This document shows, piece by piece, positions 61,301 to 64,000 of a stretch of 64,000 nt of DNA. The translations under genes and the position numbers were made by a program. The notes below the pieces were generated by a model, which was not told where the DNA came from, ran no database searches, and worked only from the letters and a program-made list of their open reading frames with translations. Position 1 is the first letter of the stretch, and each line of letters opens with the position of its first letter. The stretch is from Anastatus disparis (taxonomy: Eukaryota; Arthropoda; Insecta; Hymenoptera; Eupelmidae): the NCBI GenBank assembly GCA_017163975.1, contig JAFFSR010000242.1, forward strand, positions 5,977,001 through 6,041,000, read 5' to 3'.

Positions 61301-62714
61301 GAAAGTTTTATGAGGATTGACACGTGTGTACGAAAAGCTTTTTATCTAAGCTAAATTTTTCTATGTCCACATGTGTACTTGTACTTGTGTTATGCTGTAC
61401 TTGCGATATTTTCTAAAAAAAATTTAACTAGATGAGCTCAAAGCCATTAATACATAATTCAATTGTTATTTTAAATGGTTATTCGAACAAGCTAAAAAGC
61501 AAGAGAAAGTTTTTAGTCGAAAAAAGCTTTTGGCTGGATATTTCCTTTTTATATATATTTTTCTTTATGTAAATATGGATCGTAGATAGAAAACTGTCGT
61601 ATTAGATTTTTTAAGTTTTTATAAAGGTGTTTTAAAAGATGTTGGCAAAACTATTTTCGGTTCACTTGTTGCTACGTACACACAAAATATAAGGAAATAT
61701 ATAACGGCTTTTGTTAGTATGACTTTGAAATGTATTTTACTGCTAAATAAAGTTTCAATAGAGCTTTATTCTTAATTTTTTTCTTGTTTCTAAAATTTTA
61801 ATTAATCCATTCGCTGCAACCTTTTTATAAGCATTTTAAGCTGAAAGTTATAATAAAAAGTTGTTTCTTGTAAGATTTTAAGGCAAAAAATAATTTTAAA
61901 ATTTATCAATTTTTTGGTTTACAAATGATTAAAAATAAATTTTAATGAAAAAATATTCTCTATTGTATAAAAATTATGTTCGAATTTTTCCAAAATTTTT
62001 TGATTAACTATAAATTAATTATAATCAAAGTTCATATATATAGAATAAAATATTCGAGCAAATATTTTGTTAGAAATAAATCCTGTTTCGTTGAATGACA
62101 AAAATAAATTAGTTAAATTAACTGTAAATTAACTTCAAAACTAAAATATGTAATTTTGCTATTCTCAAAATTTTCAATGTTTTCAACATTAAATCCGAGT
62201 GAAATAGGGAAAGGATTAAAATTTTCTCTGCCGTGAAATCGACATGAAATTTAGTTATCAATTTTAATTTAACAGCTAAATTTGCAAGCGTGTAAATGAC
62301 TTTATGGCTGTGTAATTTCCTAGTTGCAAATTTTAACTAATTTTCCAAAATTTCGGGGAAATATTCCATTATGATTATACCGCGAAACATAATTATTAAT
62401 TCCACAATTTAATTTTGCGTTGCACGTGTTACATTATTTGAACTGTAATTATTCAGACATTTGGAATTAGAACTTTTATTTTTCAATATTTTAAATATTT
62501 CAGTGGCGATGAATATTACAAATTTGTAAATTAAAATACACTTTTTTTCATAAATAATTATTAATTTTAAAATTCATTAGCTAAATAATTATGGAAATAT
62601 TTAATATTTAAAGTAATTTTCTTAGTAAAATATCAAGCAGACTGTAGCATTAACTTAAACTTGAAAGCATTTGCAGTTACATGACACGGCGCGTGAGCTG
62701 CACGTGTCACTCAC
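58354..62714. other. Elk upstream/first-intron DNA
   Basis: No gene recognised. A 90-codon minus-strand frame at 59415-59684 lies in a locally less AT-rich island (59455-59690) and may mark a regulatory or UTR segment. An (AAG)n run lies at 61214-61234. Confidence 0.5.
61214..61234. repeat. (AAG)n microsatellite
   Basis: About seven AAG units. Confidence 0.9.
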
Positions 62715-62733
62715 CTATAAAGTCTCGTGTCAT
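62715..62733 (-). CDS. Elk: Candidate alternative first coding exon of Elk
   Basis: On the minus strand ATG (62733-62731) opens six codons plus one base (MTRDFI), then a perfect GTGAGT donor at 62714-62709. Joined to the exon at 53485 the phase fits, giving [16 protein letters not shown]. An in-frame TAG lies upstream, so translation would begin here. It would replace the usual PAS cap. The surrounding 60 bp are richer in G+C than the region. Chance donors with right phase are common, so this is tentative. Confidence 0.3.
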
Positions 62734-64000
62734 AACACCCGACAGTAAAATCCTTACGATCTAATCATCATAATTATTTTCACTATTCAGCGTTAATCTT
62801 TCTTATTGATAAAAAAAATCAGTTTTTACTTTTTACGTGTACATCGTTGCTTCTAAAGAAAAGAAGCACAATTACATTTTTAGGCGAAATGTAATGCGGA
62901 GTATACTTGCAACGAATACCAACAAATTTGGCACCTTTCGTTGCAAAGAGTAGCACATTTGACATAAACATCTAAGTACATACTAATTTTCTTGGTAGCT
63001 TTTTGAATATGCTACTTTTCGCCAACAAGTTTTCAAATGTATTACTTTTATCAGTGCAAAAAGAAATTTGTTACTTTTTGTTCGAGGTGACCATACGATG
63101 TCAAATTTTTCTATTGGCATGACGTATACAATATAATTGTTATTTAAAACTTCTTTTCGAAAAACTTTGTTGCCCCGCTAGTCTCCGTCAAAGTTTGATG
63201 AGATTCACTGTTGTATAAATAATACAGAGAATATATGAAAACTCGAATAGGATTACTTTTTAAATATACATATACGTCGTATTTTGAATTTGCAGCGACT
63301 GTTGAGGGACCGAGAGAATACGCTCGAAAAGTTTACGTCGTTGCGAAAAGTACATTTTATATATGACTATTTTAGATGTAATTTTCATAATTTCATCTTT
63401 TTTCGGCAACACTTAATAGTGTATTTTATTTATGATCAAACAATAAAATCATTAATTGCCTTCAATCACAAAAACTTTATTATGTTATGTTAACGTGTCG
63501 TGCGTTCATTAAAATCAATCGCATCTGTCAATCGTATACAATATATAAGTGCGTATTGACACAAAGTCAGACGTAAGATTAACGACGTCAAGTTTGACAA
63601 CAGATGAAAAATAGGCGCATCATAAAAATGAAGGGGGATTTGATATTTCATTTTCATCATCATTAATGTTATGCTCTTTAACGACAAATCATCTGGGAAA
63701 AATTTCAATAATCATTCTTTATTTAAACATAATCATTCTTACGAGCTTGAATGTAAGAGAAAAACAACTAGCCTAAAAAGTACATTATGATTTATTGCGT
63801 CCAGAGAATATCGTAAATATTTAAGAAACTCGAGCATAACTATTATTTCCAATTCGTTCATTATGGATAATAAGAGCACGTGTCGATTATTTATTCATGT
63901 CTTTATCTAAAAATGATATGATGAATTTTCTTGACGCAACAATTGCTTTCTCCAAATTATTATTCAGACAAATTGTTATGGTATAATAGATCCATCCAAT
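62734..64000. other. Remaining upstream DNA, no gene recognised
   Basis: AT-rich; short frames at 63284-63493 and 63490-63708 have no family signature. Could hold an Elk promoter, but no core element is convincing. Confidence 0.45.

Noticed and set aside
1..64000. CRISPR arrays, bacterial operons, viral genes or prophage
   Set aside because: No direct-repeat array with spacers and no bacterial or viral coding signature; the window is an ordinary insect nuclear region.

Overview
The window is nuclear DNA from an insect, most likely a hymenopteran and possibly a parasitoid wasp. It is very AT-rich, has GT-AG introns and is full of tRNA-derived SINEs and small inverted-repeat elements. It carries insect odorant-binding-protein and CYP6-type P450 genes and a clear arthropod Elk potassium channel. 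The order-level guess is inference; no organism-specific marker is present.

Positions 1-5,250 hold two copies of one segment, each an odorant-binding-protein gene followed by a P450. In copy 1 (136-1250) the OBP is cut by the window edge and has an early stop, and the P450 is a relic that lost its front two thirds and its heme loop. Copy 2 (2301-5245) has an intact five-exon OBP with the Minus-C cysteine pattern and an intact single-exon P450. A 489-bp element with 126-bp terminal inverted repeats sits 60 bp after the P450. Positions 5,800-13,200 contain no recognisable gene.

From 13,298 to 53,485 the minus strand carries one gene, Elk (KCNH family, voltage-gated K+ channel). Fourteen coding exons join in frame into 971 residues covering the PAS domain, S1-S6 with the GFGN filter, C-linker, cyclic-nucleotide-binding homology domain and a tail with a short coiled coil. 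Only about the first 25 residues of the PAS cap are missing. A short phase-compatible candidate first exon lies at 62,715-62,733, but the usual cap exon was not found and may lie beyond the window.

Inside the 7.2-kb Elk intron between the two PAS exons, on the opposite strand, lies a three-exon gene (47,482-48,959, 438 residues). Its first about 70 residues resemble the N-terminal domain of TDP-43, but it has no RRM domains. It has a nuclear-localisation-like basic stretch and a C-terminal part that may be Ig-like. This is the most unusual gene in the window.

The rest is intron or intergenic DNA with about ten copies of one SINE family, two copies of a 95-bp palindromic element, other degenerate inverted repeats, TA microsatellites, and a few unassigned short ORFs at 57.8-59.7 kb.
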